From assembly GCA_024803745.1 (NCBI GenBank), contig JANJXV010000004.1, forward strand, positions 41,287,358 to 41,351,357: a DNA stretch of 64,000 nt. The letters are read 5' to 3'. Position numbers and translations under genes: made by a program. Origin of the DNA: Megascapheus bottae (taxonomy: Eukaryota; Chordata; Mammalia; Rodentia; Geomyidae). Position 1 is the stretch's first letter. Every line of letters begins with the position of its first letter. Positions 47,559 through 58,129 of this stretch are shown piece after piece. The notes beneath the pieces were generated by a model. The model had not been told where the DNA came from. It saw only the letters and a list, made by a program, of their open reading frames with translations, and did no database searches.

Positions 47559-47564
47559 GAGTCT

Positions 47565-47801
47565 TTTTTTTTTTTTTTTGTGGGTCATGGGGCTTGAGTT
47601 CTGCCTGGGTGCTGTCCCTGAGCTCTTCAGCTCAAGGCTACCATCCTACCCTTGAGCCAAGCCCCACTTCCAATTTTCTAGAGGTTAATTGGAGATAAGA
47701 GTTTCAGAGCCTTTTGTGCCCGGGCTGGCTTTGAACCTTGATCCTCAGATCTCAGCCTCCTGAGTAGCTAGGGTTACAGGCGTGAGCCACTGGGCCCGGC
47801 T
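47565..47801 (-). mobile_element. B1-Geo composite SINE
   Basis: A clear complement: T-run, 'gtgggtcatggggcttgagt', 'cctacccttgagccaagccc', 'ttggagataagagtttcaga', 'cagatctcagcctcctgagt', 'ggcgtgagccactgggcccg'. A short possible TSD 'tgagtct'/'cgagtct' lies at 47558-47564 and 47802-47808. Confidence 0.88.
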
Positions 47802-47811
47802 CGAGTCTATT

Positions 47812-47950
47812 TTTTATTTTATTTTTATTTTTTATTTTATTGTCGGTATAATATATAAAGGGGTTACAGTTACATTTGTCAGGTAGTGGGTATATTACTT
47901 CGACTTTAATACTCCTTCTCATGTTTTTGTCCCCCATCCCTTCCCCATCA
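47812..47950 (-). mobile_element. L1-type 3' UTR end
   Basis: A T/A-rich tail (47810-47842, TTTTA units) precedes 'ataaaggggttacagttaca', 'tcaggtagtgggtatattac' and a C-rich 'gtcccccatcccttccccat'. On the minus strand this is a G-rich tract, then conserved 3' UTR, then a poly(A)-like tail. It is similar to 26815-27065 and sits between two SINEs. Confidence 0.6.
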
Positions 47951-47967
47951 TCTTGTCTGGTTTATTA

Positions 47968-48215
47968 TTTTAATGCCAATCCTGAGACTTGAACTCAGGG
48001 CCTGGGTCCTACCCTTAGGCTTTTTGTTGTTGTTCTCAGGGCTCAACCACTTGAGCCACACCTTCACTTTTGGCTTCCCTGCACCTTTTAAGCAGTTAAT
48101 TGGAGATATGAGTCTCACAGACTTCCCTGCCTGGGCTGCCTCTGAACTGTTATCCTCAGATCGCTTGGCCTCCTCAGTAAGTAGGATTATAAGTATGTGC
48201 TACCAGCACTATTAT
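47968..48215 (-). mobile_element. B1-Geo composite SINE
   Basis: 'aatgccaatcctgagacttg', 'aactcagggcctgggtccta', 'ccacttgagccacaccttca', 'ttggagatatgagtctcaca', B1 'ggcctcctcagtaagtagga'. Collinear and moderately diverged. Confidence 0.85.
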
Positions 48216-49179
48216 GTTTTAGTCTATTCTGTTTTATTAGATCCCATTCTGTTTCATTATACAAATATCAACTAGAAACCATTACATCCCTTTAATGTCA
48301 TGAAAAGCATGAAACTTCCCTCTCTCTTTCCTATCACTGTTGTCTGATAGCACAGAACACAAGGTCTATATCACTAACATGACCCTTGTTATTACTGTTG
48401 GTGTTTATCCTTGTTGATGCTTGAGTGTGTAAGTGAGGTTTAGGGTAATATACTGATGTGACTTCTTAAGAAAATGCTTCAGGATCAGATGACACACCTG
48501 TCAGTTGGCTTGAAGGTCCCCTTTAAGCAAGAGCAGATATTCTCACCATCAGTCTTTCCAAGGAGGCTAAAGTTCAAGTAAAGTTTGAATCTTACTGTAG
48601 TCATGCAACCTCATTTACATGGGGTTGTAGTAAAGGTAAGGGAGCTAGTCACAGTGGTGAACCCCTCCTTGAAAGTATGAAGTGCTAAATCCAGTTCCCA
48701 AATTGTGTATCTTAGTACCCTGGGCTTCTGCAGTGACACCAGTCAGGGAGACAGGCAGAATATGTGAGTTATTATCAATATGTCATTTGTCTGCAACTAC
48801 TTCAGAAGTGAACCATTTGGGACAGTATTTTGATTTTGGAGTCAGTAAGGAAATTACGAATGAGAAAGCTTGGGAAGAAGCTCCATGAAAAATACTCATT
48901 TCACAAAAGCCATGTAGGTGTCTGTGTCTGACATAAGTGTGAGTTATTTATTATTCTGTGGTTTAGTGAGTCCATAGTCTTTGATGTGCATTTTGAATGC
49001 AAAAGGTCATAGAACCCATCTCAGGCGACTCAGTTACTCAAAACATATGGAAACAAACCATCAGATACATAAATGACATGGCAAATGTCCACTTTTACCA
49101 ATGGTGTTACATGCTCAATACTCTACGTACTGGCTTTGCCTTACGTGCTTTTTCCCTTAGTGTCTGCCATATCTGTAGA
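48216..49179. other. Unique non-coding stretch
   Basis: No repeat family or exon is recognised. Confidence 0.4.
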
Positions 49180-49300
49180 GGCCATTTGAGCATCATGTTT
49201 CAGATAAAGAAACTGAAGAGGTTAAGCTGGTGAACCAAGACCACGTGGTGAAGTGGCAAATATTTAAATTCTGAAACTCATGTTTTCTGCTAAGGAAGCC
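49180..49300 (-). mobile_element. MIR-type relic
   Basis: 'catcatgtttcagataaaga', 'aactgaagaggttaagctgg' and 'gaccacgtggtgaagtggca' match the reverse-read MIR core ('cagatgaggaaactgaggc', 'ggttaagtgacttgcccaag'). Confidence 0.6.
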
Positions 49301-49487
49301 AAGATTTGCAGTAGTAAGACTCTTAAACAGTTCCTATAACTCTGTACATTTTTAATATATTTATATCTTTGGGAAAATCTCATTGTGATCATTTTTAATT
49401 ATTTGAGAAAAATGCTAGTGGGGGTGTATGGAGCTTACTTATGTTCATTCTTAAATTTTTAGTATATAATTAAGATCACATATTATT

Positions 49488-49595
49488 TTTTTTGTCAGTC
49501 ATGGTTCTTGAACTCTGGGCGTGGGCATGGTCTCTGAGCTCTGCAGCTCAAGGCTACCACCCTACCCCTTGAGCAAAAGCACTGTGATCACATGT
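49488..49595 (-). mobile_element. Geo module alone (truncated B1-Geo SINE)
   Basis: 'ttttttttgtcagtcatggt', 'tcttgaactctgggcgtggg' and 'gctctgcagctcaaggctac' then 'ccctaccccttgagc' cover only the 3' module. The B1 head is missing, as expected of 5' truncation. Confidence 0.75.
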
Positions 49596-49679
49596 TCTTA
49601 TAGCTAAAGTTGGTTCAATCAAAGTCTATGTGCTGTAGAACCAAGACACTATATTAAAAAAAGAAAAGAAAAGACCAAA

Positions 49680-50062
49680 GTTGGGTACTGGTGGATCATA
49701 CCTATAATCGTAGGTACTTCAGAGGCTAATGATGAGAGGATTGAGGTTCAAGGCCAGCTTGAGCAAGAAGTTTACCTGTTTCCAACCTAGAGTTGGGTAC
49801 TCTAATACATATCTGTTAACTTCAAGCTACCTAGGAAGCTAAGGGTGAAAAGATCCATAACTCAAGTCAGTATAGGTAGAAAAGTGTGTGAGATGCCATC
49901 TCTACAGAAGGAAACATGGCGGTGGTGGAGTGCTTGTGATCCCAGAAACCTAAGGTGGGCAGAAGACAGCCTCAGGCATGGGACTGGAGGTGTAACTCAA
50001 GGGCTATTGTGCTAGCCTAATAATCACAGAGCCCTGGGTACAAACTCTACCACCATCAGAAA
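49680..50062 (+). mobile_element. Composite B1-B1-ID SINE (old)
   Basis: First B1-like head 'gttgggtactggtggatcat' to about 49772. The second starts with the similar 'gttgggtactctaatacata' (49793) and runs to about 49905, with further 7SL-like sequence ('gtgatcccagaaacctaagg') to about 49970. The ID-like tail is 'ggtgtaactcaagggctatt' to 'ggtacaaactctaccacc'. Third copy of this architecture. Confidence 0.65.
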
Positions 50063-50853
50063 AACCAACTATAACAAAACAACAACAAAGCCACCCTCTG
50101 TTAAGTGTGAAATGTTAGAGGCTCTTTTCAACATACATTAAAAAAAAGGGATAAGATGCCCAAATATAAACTTCAATCTTCACTGAAAAATAATGATGTA
50201 CTATACTGCCTTCATTATCATAGGCATATGGTTTCATAAAGACAATTGGTGAACAATTGAAAAGATGCTTGTTCAAACACTCAACCAGACAGCTTTCCAA
50301 ATCTTTCATGCCGGCTTGAAAATGAAAGGCAGAATTTGCCAGGACTCAAATCCTTCTGAAGGTTGTGATATCTGTCAAGGAAGTGGAACAGAACTGGGTT
50401 GGTCTCTGCTTCCTTCCTTGTTACCAGCCATTCTCCCTCTGTAGGTACCCTGACTTCTAGTAGCTGTTAACCAGTAGCCATTATTCCTACCAATAGTTAC
50501 TTTGAGGCCTTAATGATTTTGCTTTGTTGTTGTTTGTTTTGTTCAGGGAAGATGCTACCTCATAGAATATTCTATGACAATGGAAGATTTGCATTTGTAG
50601 TGTCCAATACAGTAAACTCTAGCTACAAGTAAATATGGAGCAATTGTTACTAGGATGAATGAGAGACTAAAATTTGTATTTTATTTGATCTTAATTTAAA
50701 TATGTACAAGTAGTGAGTGGCCAAAGGATTGAATAGGGTAGTTTGATATTCTTTCCTTCTTTGCCTTTTCCCCCTGTTTCTTGATTCTGTCAGGTCACCT
50801 ACCTATTGAGACTTGACTCTTGAAGTCTCTGGATAGGAATCCCCAACCTTGTT
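50063..50853. other. Unique non-coding stretch
   Basis: No repeat family or exon is recognised. Confidence 0.4.
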
Positions 50854-50854
50854 A

Positions 50855-51042
50855 TGTATTTTGTCTTGCCAGTCTCAGGGCTTGAACTCAGGGCCTGAAC
50901 ACTGTCCTTGGACTCTAGAGTTCTACCACTTGAGCCACAGCACTACTTCTGGCCTTTTCTATGTATGTGGTGCCTAGGAATCAAACCTGTGTCTTCCTGC
51001 ATGCTAGGCAAGCGTTCTACCACTAGGCCAAACTCTGTGCCT
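50855..51042 (-). mobile_element. IDL-Geo dimeric SINE
   Basis: Complement order complete: 'cttgccagtctcagggcttg', 'ttctaccacttgagccacag', 'gtgtcttcctgcatgctagg', 'accactaggccaaactctgt'. A weak TSD, 'ccaaccttg' and 'ccaactttg', flanks it. Confidence 0.9.
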
Positions 51043-51582
51043 GACCAACTTTGCCATATCTTTGCTCTCTAACATCACACACAGGTTTGTATGGCTTTAT
51101 CTTTGCATCTATAGTGATGTATTCCCTCACCCATCCCAGTGTTACTATGATAATCATTTTTACTTGCCAGAAATGTAGGTGTCATTAATTCTCAAAGTAT
51201 CCGATACACTGCACTATAGCTGATAAATACCTCCTTGTGAATGATAAGGATAAGGAGTTGTAAGACCTAAGTTTGCATGATTCTATGACTCAAGTATTAG
51301 ATATATTGTGGCATGTTGTACTGATACTATCAATGAGTTTTTAAAAAGTTAATTGACTTTACCTAAGGGGAGCTTCTGACTCAGTCAGAAAGTTGTGTCA
51401 TTAGGTGTCACACTTTAAAGTGGTCATAATGGAGGTGGCAATTTCCCTTTGTATTGCTGAGGAACTTAACATTGTTGTCTGTATTAATGTAGATAGTATT
51501 TTGCTCATCATTGCAGTTCGGTCTAATTTTGTGAGAGTGAGCATAAATGTGTGTGGGAGGGGTATGCACGCTCACGTGTGTA
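51043..51582. other. Unique non-coding stretch
   Basis: No repeat family or exon is recognised. Confidence 0.4.
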
Positions 51583-51812
51583 CACTGCTAACTGGAGCTT
51601 GAACTCAATTTCTTGGCTCTGTCCCTTCTTCACTCAAGGCTGGCACTCTACCACTTGATACCCGCCCCCCCTCCATTTCAGAGGTTTTACTGGTTAATTG
51701 AAGATAATAGTTTCACAGACTTTCCTGCTTGGGTTGGCTCTGAACCACCATCCTCAGATCTCAGTCTCCTGAGAAGTACAGGCATGAGCCACTGGTGCTT
51801 GGCTGGTCTAAT
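51583..51812 (-). mobile_element. B1-Geo composite SINE
   Basis: 'ctggagcttgaactcaattt', 'ggctggcactctaccacttg', 'ttgaagataatagtttcaca', B1 'cagatctcagtctcctgaga' and 'aggcatgagccactggtgct'. Confidence 0.85.
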
Positions 51813-53261
51813 ATTAGAGTAACTAAAAGCAGATATTCTAAAATGTGGCAAACCAAGGTCCCAGATCATGACAATTAAAGAGATGATCTGAAAGGAATAC
51901 GTTAGAAAAATTACCTAGCTTTCCTATGCTTCTCACCTCCTTTCTTTCTATCTGGAGGTCCTTGGCAAGGCCCATGCCACAACTTTATCCTGAGTAGTTG
52001 ACAGCTGGTTGTGAGCAATGTTATTTCCTGAGGCTATCAGGCATTTTTTAAACTTGGTTATATTTCTTTGTCTTATTTTTGTTTTTCAGAGAATATTTAG
52101 AAATATTAAATCTGTGTCCACTTTATGGAAAAAGACTAATATGTGACCATTTAGTAGTAATATTACTTTTTATATGCACTGTGAGAGATAGTTCCATATA
52201 AGAGAATGACCATTTACATTTACTAGAGATACTATACTGAAGGTATTTTGCCAAACAATACCAATTAGGGAAAATAACAATTAAAAAGGCTGACTTTCTC
52301 TGTCAGGTTGGTCACCTCTCTCATCTCAGCTCATCTCACTTTCTGTGGTAGAGGCAGGAGGGGGGAAATTTTTCTTCCTTAGAAGTTTAACATATGGCTC
52401 ATTAATGTGTAAGGCACAAATTCAAACAACATGCCACCATAGTTAGCATTTGGTAAGAAGTTCTTATGCTGAAATAATAGATTTGGACTCCTGACACTCA
52501 ATTAAAATCATGTATATTTAGTTTATGATTAGCAAGTCTTAAGCTGTGTGTTTTTTTCCATGAAAACTATTATATCCAGACATTTTGAAAGTCTCTGCAA
52601 ATGGTTTTGTTTAGTATCAAAGAGTTTTCACTTAGAAAATGTTAACATTCAAATTAGTCACACTTCAAGTGGCTGACCAAAGATAAAACAGCAATCTTGT
52701 TGAAGAATGAGCAGTTTCAAGTTCACCAAGTTGAGCAGGATGCACTTGACTGCAGTGGACAGTCAAGTATCAACTTCAGGTGGAGTTCCGGGGACATAAA
52801 ACCCACATTGTCATTGGCCCTTTGAGTCATCAAGTGCACGAGGAAGAAAAACTGGCTTGGTAGCATGTTCTTGTGACTCAGTCTAGTGGCAGGTTTTAGT
52901 CAATGAAGGGGCTAATTCTTTAATTAGAAATGCCAGCAATGGAAAATCTAGCCACTTATGGCGCCATGGGGCAATTAACCAATTTCAGTGATTTTTCACT
53001 GTTTTTTTTTTTTTTCTAATTCTCAAGTGTGGCCTACTCATTTAAAAACATTTAGTTGCCTACCACACATTGTGCATTGAATGGAAGGCCAGTCCATTCA
53101 TCGAGCAATTATTTCTTTTTAGAATTTACTGCTGATAAGACCTGGTCTTAGGTTCTAGACTAATCCAGTGATTATAATTAAGTTCCCAAGTTCATGGAGC
53201 TCATATTTCCATGGAGGTGGATAGAAAACAAATTCTAAAACTAAACAAAAAATACCCCACC
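51813..53261. other. Repeat-free non-coding stretch
   Basis: About 1.4 kb with no recognised transposable element and no long frame. It has several short AT-rich motifs (for example 'ctttaattagaaatgcc' near 52919) and one AP-1-like TGACTCA at 52874-52880. A function is not shown by the sequence alone. Confidence 0.4.
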
Positions 53262-53396
53262 TTGCTTTTTTGCTAGTTTCTGGAAATGAAAACTCCCTGA
53301 CTTTTTTGCTCAGGCTGGCTTTGATCTGTGATTCTCCAAATCCCAGTCTCCTGAATAACTAGGATTTACAGGTATGAGCCACCAGCCCCTGTCGAG
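53262..53396 (-). mobile_element. B1-like head fragment
   Basis: 'ttttgctcaggctggctttg', 'aaatcccagtctcctgaata', 'ggatttacaggtatgagcca' and 'ccagcccctg' are the complement of a B1 head. The 3' module is missing. Confidence 0.75.
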
Positions 53397-53400
53397 CTGA

Positions 53401-53454
53401 GTTCCTCTTAAAGGTCTCCCCTCCTTCATCAAGGAGGGGAGACAGAAGAAGAAC
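53401..53454. repeat. Strong short inverted repeat (hairpin)
   Basis: The left arm 53414-53426 ('gtctcccctcctt') and right arm 53431-53443 ('aaggaggggagac') are perfectly complementary over 13 bp around a 4-base loop. An outer arm (53401-53409 with 53446-53454) pairs at 8 of 9 positions after a small internal loop. No repeat family is recognised at the site. The 4-base loop is small for a Drosha/Dicer microRNA precursor. Confidence 0.85.
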
Positions 53455-53844
53455 CTAATGTGGTGCATGTGAACTTGTCTTGATTTTTGTTCTCTCCACC
53501 CTCACTTATGGTATTAACTAAGGCTAAAGGAAACATTTTAGCCTAACAATTTCTCCAAATAGTTGCATGATAAAAAAAAGGTGGAGCCTCCACAATGAAA
53601 GATATCAGAGCAGGACACAGTGATTTATACTCATTAAAGGGAAAATGTGCTACTACTTTCTCCTCTGACATTTCAGAATAAGACTGCGGAATAGTTTTTA
53701 TAACATTTATAACTAACCATTGAATTAAATACCCTATCTTGTTGTAGAGACGCTTTTGTTTGTTTATTTATCTATTTATTTGGGACTAGAATGCCGCTGC
53801 TACTCTGCAGGTTACTTTGACAGAAAATATAGTCACAAATAGTA

Positions 53845-54106
53845 TTTTTTTCCTGCTGATCCTGGGAGTGGGAATGCAGTTTCCGGGTGCTATTTCTGAG
53901 CCTTTTTTTTTTTTTGGTTTGGTTCAACTATTAGCACTGTATGACTTGAGCCACAGCTCTACTTCCTTTCTTTTTTTTTTTTTTGGTAGTTAATTTGAGA
54001 TAATCTCATGGACTTTCTTGCCCAAGCTATCCTCAAGTTATGATCCTCAGATCTCAGCCCTCTGAGTAGCTAGGATTACAGGTGCAAGCTACTAGCACCT
54101 AGGCAA
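53845..54106 (-). mobile_element. B1-Geo composite SINE
   Basis: 'ttcctgctgatcctgggagt', 'tgtatgacttgagccacagc', a T-rich internal expansion near 53963-53980, 'gataatctcatggactttct', B1 'cagatctcagccctctgagt' and 'aggattacaggtgcaagcta'. Confidence 0.8.
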
Positions 54107-54852
54107 TTTCTTATTCTCTTAAAATAGGATGTACTCACTCTGCAATCCACCAAAACCCATATATACCCTTACCTTAAGCCCACTGTTGCTTCCATAGCAT
54201 TTTTTTCCCCTTTTGATTGAGGATGACCCGCATCAACATGTTTTTTTATTCAGCAGAGGCACTAAAGGATTCATGTGACTATTTCTTAAGCACCTATATA
54301 ATGACATGCCTAAAACCAAGCACTTAAATCCTGTGAATTTCCATGACTAAATGGCCTGATGCGTATGGCAATATGCTGGAGATATTGGAGTCATACAAGC
54401 TGGCTCTTTAAAAAGTAAATGAAAAAAGATTAAATGTAAGGAAATAGCAAACAGAGATTTTGGCATAAGGTAGACATCTGTAAGTTTATCTTGCTGATAG
54501 TGGAAGCATGGGCCTCAGAGAACATGATACTATTTCAACCTCACAACTATCTGAGTCCAGCCATGAAGCTGTCCATTTGTTTGCAATTATTTCTCTGGAG
54601 TAAATAATGCTTGAGATTAGTTTTACATGACTAGAAATGTTGTGTTGTGGTAAAAAAAAATTGTGTCAGGAATCAGTGTCAGGAACTATTGAACTTTGCA
54701 AAGTGAAGGAAAACATTGCTACCATGTAAACCACAGGGGAACCTGGACAGGGACGATAGGGTACAGGTGGAATAGAGAAGGTTTTTTTGTTTTTTTAAAT
54801 TTTTTTTGTCAAAGGTAATAGAAAGTCAATGAAAGGATGAATTATTTTTACT
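54107..54852. other. Unique non-coding stretch
   Basis: No repeat family or exon is recognised. A T-rich run lies near 54781-54809. Confidence 0.4.
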
Positions 54853-54867
54853 AAACCTCTATATGTA

Positions 54868-55067
54868 TTTTATTTTTTGCTAGTCCTGGGCCTTGAACTC
54901 AGGGCCTAAGCACTGTCCTAGGGCTTTCTCAAGGCTAGAGCTCTACCACTTGAGCCATAGCACCATTTCTGGATTTTTCTATGTATATGTGGTACCAAGG
55001 AATCCAACCCAGGTCTTCACATGTGCTAGGCAAGCACTCTACCACTAGACCAAACTCCTGGCCTCTA
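54868..55067 (-). mobile_element. IDL-Geo dimeric SINE with perfect 15-bp TSD
   Basis: Complement order complete from 'ttttgctagtcctgggcctt' through 'gctctaccacttgagccata' to 'ctaccactagaccaaactcc'. The TSD 'aaacctctatatgta' is identical at 54853-54867 and 55068-55082, indicating a relatively recent insertion. Confidence 0.95.
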
Positions 55068-55082
55068 AAACCTCTATATGTA

Positions 55083-55724
55083 AATAATTAATTGAGTTTC
55101 TGTTACTCAGATACAAGAGATTAACTTTCCTAAATTTCCATGTTCCTGTATAAAGAGTCTGTTCTAATAGGCGTGCCTCAGTGGTAGACATGCCTTCCTT
55201 TTCTGGACCAATATGATTCTCAGCTCCAGGAATCTAGAGTGGAAACTAGAGAATGTCCTCAGTCTCAGATGGGTAATATCTGGACAAAATAATGTGTATG
55301 TATTGATATGAAGTAGAAAAGGCCAATTGGGGTTGTGAATAGGAGACAGGAGGACAGAGATAGAGATTGTAACAAACAATGCAATTGAGGAATAGAGAAA
55401 TGTCAGCTAGACTGAGAAGGAGCCAGTTTCCTCTATGATTAATATTAAAAAATGAGTGAAATGAGGGAGGCAGAGAATTACGTCTTTTACCTACAGTCTC
55501 TCATAAAGTTGGCTGATTTGGAATGGATCCTTCTTGTGTAAAAGTGAACAGCATGCAGCTTCACAGAGCTATTTTTTTAAGAGTCCTCTGAGTAAATGCA
55601 TTGCAATTTGTAGAACATTAACGGCTGTCTATAATTTTTATACCTTGTCCTAGAGAAGTGAGGCTTATAGTAATCTGCTAAAATAAGGGTGTGCTTGGAA
55701 CTGCTCAGAGCAACTGAGCAGATA
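55083..55724. other. Unique non-coding stretch
   Basis: No repeat family or exon is recognised. Confidence 0.4.
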
Positions 55725-56105
55725 CAACTGATGTGTCTCCTGAAGCCTGGCTATTATGGGTGTCACCTATTCTACTTGGTTCTCCTGGGACACTGCCACT
55801 AGAGAAGACAGATGCTATAAAAGATGTCTTGACTATTCCGAGATCACCATGCTGGAGAGAACACAGGCAGGCTCTTGAATCAGCAGATGCAGCAGAAATA
55901 TCAGCCAATAGCCAATATCAATGAGCTGTCTTAGATGTCCAATGTCAGGTCATGGAAGCCTCAACCAACATCTATGTATAACCCCATGAGAAATGTCAAG
56001 AAAGAACGTTTCAGATGCCTTTCACCAAGTCCTGACCCACACAACAATGCACAAGGAAAAGAAGAGACGGATGGTGATTACCAGGCCACCAGTAGTGACC
56101 ACTAC
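55725..56105 (+). mobile_element. MLT1-type (ERVL-MaLR) LTR relic
   Basis: Blocks in MLT1 order: 'ccagggagagcc'-like region degraded, 'caatagccaatatcaatgag', 'ctgtcttagatgtccaatgt', 'aagcctcaaccaacatctat', 'aaccccatgagaaatgtcaa', 'ccaagtcctgacccacacaa'. Short frames of 61-67 codons on both strands here are incidental. No internal viral gene adjoins. Confidence 0.65.
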
Positions 56106-56286
56106 AAATGGCATACCTAAAGGAAACTTCTTGCTTTCTCTAAAGATGGTCTATGGGCAACGATCTTCTTATTCTTATGCTAGAGACTAAGCTTAAATAT
56201 GCCAGAAGCTAAGGAGATCAAGACTCTACTTTTCTGTTTGTATAGTTTAGGCTCTTAGTGGAGTAGCAACACCTCTCATTTCCTTT

Positions 56287-56529
56287 TATTTTTGTTTTTT
56301 TTTGGGGGGGGAGGGAGTTATTAGTGCTTGAACTTGGCTGCTGTCCTGAGTTCTTCAGCTCAAGGCTACTGCTCTATCCTTGAGCCAAGTCCCACTTCCC
56401 ATTTTCTAGAGGTTAATTGGAGATAAGAGTCTCAGGTCCTTTTGTGCCCTGACTGGCTTTGACCCTTGATCCTCAGATCTCAGCCTCCTGAGTAACTAGG
56501 ATTACAGGCGTGAGCCACTGCACCCAGGA
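56287..56529 (-). mobile_element. B1-Geo composite SINE
   Basis: A G-run, then 'gtgcttgaacttggctgctg', 'ctctatccttgagccaagtc', 'ttggagataagagtctcagg', B1 'cagatctcagcctcctgagt', 'ggcgtgagccactgcaccca'. Imperfect TSD: 'cacctctcatttccttt' at 56270-56286 and 'cacttctcatttctttt' at 56530-56546. Confidence 0.9.
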
Positions 56530-56546
56530 CACTTCTCATTTCTTTT

Positions 56547-57058
56547 GCCACCAGTTGAACTCTGAGAATATCTGCCTTTTCAAAAGTTCATGGTGAGGTG
56601 TTGGGGGGATTCAAGGGAGAACTGGTGAGAAGATACACAGTCCAGTGCAAAGCTATTACCACACGGGGAAAAAAACAAAACAAAACAAAAGAACCTCAGG
56701 CAAATGCCTCATGATGGTGCTGGGAAACACATTATTTCAGGATTTTTTTTTTCATTTAGGGTTTAGTTACATGACTTTTTAGATACTGTCTTAAAGTTGC
56801 AGTTAAATTAACTACTATCTAGATTCAACCAGAGCTAGATACATGTCAGAGCTGATTTTTACAGTATTGATAATAAATGAACATTTTTATAAAACAACGT
56901 ATGTGCCAAATTCAGTTCAGTCACAGTTTTCAGCCAGTTTCAATTCTTTCCAGATTCACACTTTTTCCAGATTCTAAAATTATAACCTGCATCCAGTGAG
57001 CTCCCAGAAAACCAAAGCCAAGACTGCCATACCAACACTGCAATCTTGATTTGTCATC
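56547..57058. other. Unique non-coding stretch
   Basis: No repeat family or exon is recognised. An AAAAC-rich patch lies near 56668-56689. Confidence 0.4.
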
Positions 57059-57074
57059 AAATATAGTTGCTGTG

Positions 57075-57283
57075 GGAACCAGGAGGTTAGCCTAGAAGTA
57101 CTTGCCTGGCGTGCACAACAGCCTGGGGTTCAATTCCTTGGTATTATATACATGGAAAAAGCCAAAAATGGTGCTGTGGTTCAAATGGTAGGGCACTAGC
57201 CTTAAGGAACACCAAGGACAGTGCTCAGGCCCTAAGTTCAAGCCTCAGGACTGGCAAAAAAAAAAGAAAAGAAAAAACAAAAA
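57075..57283 (+). mobile_element. IDL-Geo dimeric SINE
   Basis: 'gaaccaggaggttagcctag', 'gggttcaattccttggta', right half 'gctgtggttcaaatggtagg', 'caggactggcaaaaaaaaaa'. Imperfect TSD: 'aaatatagttgctgtg' at 57059-57074 and 'aaatagtcactgtg' beginning near 57285. Confidence 0.9.
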
Positions 57284-57755
57284 GAAATAGTCACTGTGCT
57301 TTGCTTTATTTGATGTCTTTGATTTCTATCAAAGACCAAAGTTTATTTTGTTATGCAGTATTTCTTATATAGACAGATATATATGGAATATTTTCACTGG
57401 CTGTTAGTAGAAAGAAATCTGTCTTTCCATATAAACTTGTATATTTCATTTCATCAGAGTTAAAACTGTGTAGTTTGTTATGTTTCCTCATTTGGCTTGG
57501 CTTCTAAGAAGATCCGAGTTAAATATATAGTGTTCCAGCAAACATTCTGGTACATGAACTTTTACTTTTCTGTATTCCTAAATGGGTTCAAAGTTACCCT
57601 TCTTCTTAGCACATAAAGTCAAAATCTTTTTGGAAACGTCTAATATGTGTATAGCACATATATGCACACAAATGTACAATACAAAACAAATATTTGATAT
57701 GATATAGATATTTAAGTCCAATACTCTTTTTTATTATACTATACATCTTGTGTTG
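57284..57755. other. Unique non-coding stretch
   Basis: AT-rich, with no recognised repeat family or exon. Confidence 0.4.
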
Positions 57756-57769
57756 AAAAATGCAATTGA

Positions 57770-57958
57770 GGCCTGGGAGTTGGGCCTAGTAGTAGGAGTG
57801 CTTACCTAGCATGCATGAAGACCTAGGTTTGATACCTAGGTACCATAAATATAGAAAAAAGCTGGAAGTAGTGCTGTGGTTCAAGTGGTAGAACTATAGC
57901 ATTGAAAAGGTCCCAAAACAGTGCCCAGGCACTGTGTTTAAGCCCTAGGACTGGCAAA
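57770..57958 (+). mobile_element. IDL-Geo dimeric SINE
   Basis: 'cctgggagttgggcctagta', 'gacctaggtttgatacctag', right half 'ctgtggttcaagtggtagaa', end 'ctaggactggcaaaaaa'. Imperfect TSD: 'aaaaatgcaattga' at 57756-57769 and 'aaaaatacaatcaa' at 57957-57970. Confidence 0.9.
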
Positions 57959-58049
57959 AAATACAATCAAATGTTAAAGAATAAATTATTTGACAAATTA
58001 TACCTAGCGATGAGCTATTTGATTTTCCTAAGATTACATTCTCTCCCTG

Positions 58050-58128
58050 CCTATATTATATAATATATAATATAATATATATAAATAGATACATATGTCT
58101 GTCTATCTATTTATCTATCTATCTATAT
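58050..58128. repeat. TATA/(TCTA)n simple repeat
   Basis: TA-rich units to about 58095, then CTAT units to 58128, ending at the tail side of the minus-strand SINE at 58130. Confidence 0.9.
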
Positions 58129-58129
58129 T

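Noticed and set aside
55705..56190. Overlapping frames on both strands suggesting an exon
   Set aside because: The plus-strand sequence follows the order of an MLT1-type LTR, which accounts for it without a gene.
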